Below the pieces are notes generated by a model. That model worked only from the letters and a program-made list of their open reading frames with translations. It was not told where the DNA came from and ran no database searches. Shown here one piece after another: positions 60,667 through 64,000 of a DNA stretch of 64,000 nucleotides. The stretch is from Saprospiraceae bacterium (lineage in GTDB: Bacteria > Bacteroidota > Bacteroidia > Chitinophagales > Saprospiraceae): positions 1 to 64,000 of the forward strand of contig JAHDGF010000007.1 in assembly GCA_020627785.1 (NCBI GenBank), given 5' to 3'. Positions within the stretch are counted from its first letter, which is position 1. Each line of letters opens with the position of its first letter. The translations under genes and the position numbers were made by a program.

Positions 60667-63600
60667 ATGAATAAGATATTACGTAACTTAATGACAATGT
60701 GCTGCCTTGCCGCTTTCACGGCTTTCAGTGCATTTGCGTCAGGAACGTATACTGTCGAATTAACTGATTTATTCGGTGACGGATGGAACGGTGGTTATTT
60801 AACAGTAAACGTGAATGGCTCAGCTGTGTCTCCTGCAGGTGGTTGGACCATCGTAGACGGCGCTTCTGAGACTTATACTTTTAATGCAGTCGATGGTGAC
60901 CTTATTGAGGCTTACTACAGCGATTGCGCTTATGATTCTGAAAACATTTGGAAGATCATTGATTGTCAAGGAGTTGATGCCATTCTTGGTAAAGGTTCTG
61001 ATTTTGATGATAATACATGTGGTAACGGAGAAGTATTCGTTGGAGATTATCAAAGAGCAGTAGTAGCAATTGCCCCAGGTGATTGTGAAGTTGACTTTGT
61101 GATTTCAATGACGGATGCATTTGGTGACGGATGGCAAGGAGCTTCAGTTGAAGTAGAGGCGCTTGACGCATCAGGAGCTGTAGTTTCTACACTTTCAGCA
61201 TCTATGCCAAGTGGTGGATTTCCTGGTAATACAGGACCTACCTTAGTGCCTTTTAATGTGATAATTCCAGCTGGAGGAACAGTTAATATTTCTTCAGGAG
61301 GTACTGATACTTGGGCCGGAGAGCCTGGTTATACTGTAACTGGTACTGCTACTAGCTATGGAGCTGATGGTGTTCCTGGTGGTGGTGATGATGGTGTAAC
61401 ACCAATCAGTATTGAAGTTGCAGCAGGAACTTATAATAATACCGCTAATCAAGTACAGTTTAGCTTCTTCTGTCCAGATTGTATGATTATTTGTCCAGTT
61501 GCTGGTTCAGGAACTTGGACTGACCAATATTTCTTACAAGCTGGCGAATGTTGTGTTCAAGCAACCATTCCTTTAGAAGTTTCTGGAACATGTGAAATAA
61601 TTGCTGAAACAACTGTTACAGATGTTTCTAATCTACCTGTTGAAGATGGATTAGTTTCTCCTGCAAATGGTGCAGATCCAGCGGTTTGTCCTGATACTAA
61701 TGCATTTGTTGATGCTGGTACAGGAGTTATGTTTTTAGAAGAATCAGATCCAGTAGCCTTTGGTGGTGGTGGAGCAAATACGTGTACTCAATTTGCTGCT
61801 ATTTACAACTACATATCACCAGGTGATGGAGAAGTTTGCTTTGACTGGTCTACAAATGATCTAGCATCAGCTCAAGGTGGAATTTTTGGTTATACTGTTG
61901 GTGTTCAATGGTCTGTACTAATAGCAAGTGGTGCTAACTTAGCAGCAGAAGTAAATGAATTAGCAACTTACGCTAACCCAGGAGGAGCTACGGCTGGTTC
62001 TGAGTGTATTGCAATTGCAAAAGGTGAGTTCTTTTCATGGATAGTATATACTGATTTCAATACTTTAGGTAATGTAGGACTAGGTGCTTTACAGGCTACT
62101 ATGAGTGGTGTTGAGTTTAACGGAACTTGTACTGAAGTTGTATGTGAAACTTTACCACAAGGTACGGTAAACTACCAAGTTGAACTTTGCGAAGGTGAAG
62201 ATCAAATAGTTCCTATCTCATATGAATTTAAAGACGGTACAGTTTTCGAATGTGAAGTTGAAGTAGATGTATTCCCTTATACGGGTCCAATCTCTGATGC
62301 ATTAGCATGTAACGATAACGTGAACATCTCTTTAGATGAAGATTGTGGTGTAACTTTTGGAGCTGATATGTTCCTAGAAGGTGGACCATACAAATGTTAT
62401 GATGACTACGTAGTAAGAATTAGACCTTTCGGTGGTAACGATTACTTAGTAATTGACCCAGCAACTGGATCAACTGATGTGAATACTTTATTCGTAGCAG
62501 ATCTTCCTTTAGGTCAACATATATATGAGGTTATCTGTCTTGAAACAGGTAATACTTGTTGGGGATACTTCACTATCGAAGATAAATTCGCTCCTGCTTT
62601 AGCTTGCGAATGTCCAATCGGTGGAGATTTCTTCACTCCAGATCCAGTAACTGGAACAACTGCAGGTGCAGCTGATCAAGCTAACTGGGATTTAGCTAAC
62701 ACATGTGGTGTTGGTGGAGGTGATGGCGTATCTGCTATTGCTGGAAATACTGATTATGTAGAATTTACATTTACAACGAATTGTACTCAATTTGTAGAAA
62801 TTGGAGCTACAACTGCATGGGGTGACGGTCAATTATATGTTTATGATCAGCCACTTGATCCTACGAATATTTGTGATGGTTTAGTTGGATGGGATGGAGA
62901 TTCAGGACCTGGATTTGATCCATTAACTAATGTACTATTAGATGCTGGAACTTACTACTTGTATCTTTCAAGTTGGGCTCCTGGACAGAGTGGAGATTTC
63001 ACGATCACTGCTAGTGGAGAATGCTGTGGATTAATCATCGACGGTGCAGGTTTTGCTCAAGAAGTTTCACCTAAATGTGAATTCTCTTGTACTGATGAAT
63101 TTAACTGGGAAGTAATTGATGAATTACCTGTACCAGAAGTTATAGATAATTGTGGAACTGGAGATCTAAGCAATACTGATATTTGGTTAGACGGTGCTGA
63201 GTGTGGACAAAGAATCTTACTAAGAAACTGGTTATTGACTGATCCGAATACCGGAGAGACAACAACTTGTACGCAGGAGTTCCATTTCAATGGAATTACA
63301 GCTGGTGATTTATTGTTACCTCCTTCACCTATTGCTATACCATGCGGTGAGGACGCATCACCTGCAGATATTGCAGCTTCATTAGGATTAGAGTCTGCTT
63401 ACCCTCATTACATAGTAGGAGATAAGACTTTTGATGACAACGGAAACTTCATTGGTTATACTGATAGAGCTGTAGCTGTAACAGAAACTGAAGGAGTATG
63501 TAACTTATTTGTAAGCTATACAGATGTTGTAATCCCTACTTGTGCAGGTTGTCCTGGAAACAGCAAGATTATTAGATCTTGGGAAATCCTAGACTGGTGT

Positions 63601-64000
63601 GATAGTAGTGTTACTCCTTACACACAAATTATTGACGCAGCGGATTACGATGCTCCTGAAATTAGTGCTCCAGATGTTACTGTATCTGTAGAGCCATGGA
63701 CTTGTACTGCTGACTTTTACCTTCCTTGCCCTGAACACTTACATGATGATTGTTATGGTGAGAATTTAGGTTATGAGGTTTTCGGACCAGCGGGTGTTAC
63801 TGTTACGCAAGTACCAAGTACACTTTGTTCTACAGGTTACCAGTATGTTGCTTCTGGTGCACCTAAAACTATGGTCGGAAACCCACACATATTCAAATAT
63901 GTTGCTACAGATTGCTGTGGAAATGTTGGAGAATATGAGATGGCAGTTACCGTACTAGATAACACGCCTCCTGTTGCTATTGCTAAAGAAAATATTGTAA
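60667..64000 (+). CDS. Very large Cys-rich secreted HYR-type protein, 3' end beyond the window
   Basis: Open from the ATG at 60667 to the last base: 1111 full codons with no stop. Signal peptide NLMTMCCLAAFTAFSAFA. Two N-terminal modules start with the same motif, DLFGDGWNGG (~residue 36) and DAFGDGWQGA (~152). Later modules are Cys-rich with recurrent SWEILDWCD, ATDCCGNVG and DNTPPVAIA motifs, the last two typical of HYR/Ig-like repeats; RSWEILDWC is shared with the protein at 50083. Codon choice is strongly uniform (GGT/GGA, GCT/GCA, ACT/ACA), suggesting high expression. No enzyme motif seen. It probably forms a surface layer, filament or matrix; its sorting signal would lie outside the window. 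Confidence 0.88.
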   Translation, partial: MNKILRNLMTMCCLAAFTAFSAFASGTYTVELTDLFGDGWNGGYLTVNVNGSAVSPAGGWTIVDGASETYTFNAVDGDLIEAYYSDCAYDSENIWKIIDCQGVDAILGKGSDFDDNTCGNGEVFVGDYQRAVVAIAPGDCEVDFVISMTDAFGDGWQGASVEVEALDASGAVVSTLSASMPSGGFPGNTGPTLVPFNVIIPAGGTVNISSGGTDTWAGEPGYTVTGTATSYGADGVPGGGDDGVTPISIEVAAGTYNNTANQVQFSFFCPDCMIICPVAGSGTWTDQYFLQAGECCVQATIPLEVSGTCEIIAETTVTDVSNLPVEDGLVSPANGADPAVCPDTNAFVDAGTGVMFLEESDPVAFGGGGANTCTQFAAIYNYISPGDGEVCFDWSTNDLASAQGGIFGYTVGVQWSVLIASGANLAAEVNELATYANPGGATAGSECIAIAKGEFFSWIVYTDFNTLGNVGLGALQATMSGVEFNGTCTEVVCETLPQGTVNYQVELCEGEDQIVPISYEFKDGTVFECEVEVDVFPYTGPISDALACNDNVNISLDEDCGVTFGADMFLEGGPYKCYDDYVVRIRPFGGNDYLVIDPATGSTDVNTLFVADLPLGQHIYEVICLETGNTCWGYFTIEDKFAPALACECPIGGDFFTPDPVTGTTAGAADQANWDLANTCGVGGGDGVSAIAGNTDYVEFTFTTNCTQFVEIGATTAWGDGQLYVYDQPLDPTNICDGLVGWDGDSGPGFDPLTNVLLDAGTYYLYLSSWAPGQSGDFTITASGECCGLIIDGAGFAQEVSPKCEFSCTDEFNWEVIDELPVPEVIDNCGTGDLSNTDIWLDGAECGQRILLRNWLLTDPNTGETTTCTQEFHFNGITAGDLLLPPSPIAIPCGEDASPADIAASLGLESAYPHYIVGDKTFDDNGNFIGYTDRAVAVTETEGVCNLFVSYTDVVIPTCAGCPGNSKIIRSWEILDWCDSSVTPYTQIIDAADYDAPEISAPDVTVSVEPWTCTADFYLPCPEHLHDDCYGENLGYEVFGPAGVTVTQVPSTLCSTGYQYVASGAPKTMVGNPHIFKYVATDCCGNVGEYEMAVTVLDNTPPVAIAKENIV

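Noticed and set aside
1-64000. Prophage, transposon or genomic-island boundary
   Set aside because: No integrase, transposase, tRNA or terminal repeat pair is seen; the only large repeat is the local gene duplication.

Overview
The window is low-GC DNA with the hallmarks of a free-living, probably marine, Bacteroidota. At least eight proteins end in type IX secretion (T9SS) type A sorting tails, and one ends in a CHU_C (type B) tail next to a PorP/SprF-like gene. There are several Bacteroidota lipoproteins, HYR/SprB-like surface modules and animal-type peptidases. Domain style (dockerin plus cohesin in T9SS cargo, giant cysteine-rich HYR proteins) suggests Saprospiria or a relative; that placement is inference. 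I see no tRNA, rRNA, CRISPR array, IS element or phage gene.

Region 1 (about 1-16.6 kb) is the most unusual part. It holds a lipoprotein TPR-CHAT (caspase-like) peptidase, a T9SS subtilisin, a divergent sigma-70 factor with a membrane TPR protein behind it, a secreted lipase/beta-helix fusion, and two tandemly duplicated secreted beta-helix-like proteins. Five upstream regions here share a bipartite element, [T/A]GTCACAA, then 16-17 bp, then CTT(G/A/C)T. It lies before the subtilisin, the sigma factor itself, the lipase fusion and both duplicated genes. I read this as a candidate promoter of a compact, self-regulated sigma-factor regulon for surface or secreted proteins, with the membrane TPR protein as a possible anti-sigma factor and the CHAT peptidase as a possible trigger. 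This is my best candidate for an undescribed system.

Region 2 (17-31.6 kb) is mostly household and secreted genes: an M28 peptidase lipoprotein divergent from a PD40/TolB-like lipoprotein, a T9SS surface protein, an unknown polytopic membrane protein, a UvrD/PcrA helicase, a CPBP-family membrane protease, a CPA1-type antiporter and an M36 fungalysin-type metalloprotease.

Region 3 (31.7-39.4 kb) is a compact molybdenum-cofactor cluster: moeB; a sulfite-exporter-like gene with moaD and moaE; moaC with a degenerate MobB-like/MobA fusion; and an XdhC-family gene with moaA and moeA. No molybdoenzyme lies in the window.

Region 4 (39.5-49 kb) holds a reprolysin-like T9SS metalloprotease, a large outer-membrane beta-barrel-like protein and a T9SS-exported animal-type heme peroxidase.

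Region 5 (49.2-64 kb) is a surface-scaffold locus: an orphan NarL-type regulator with Glu at the phospho-acceptor site, a dockerin+cohesin T9SS protein, a four-cohesin CHU_C protein with its PorP/SprF partner, and a long structured leader before a small secreted protein and a very large cysteine-rich secreted protein that runs off the window end.
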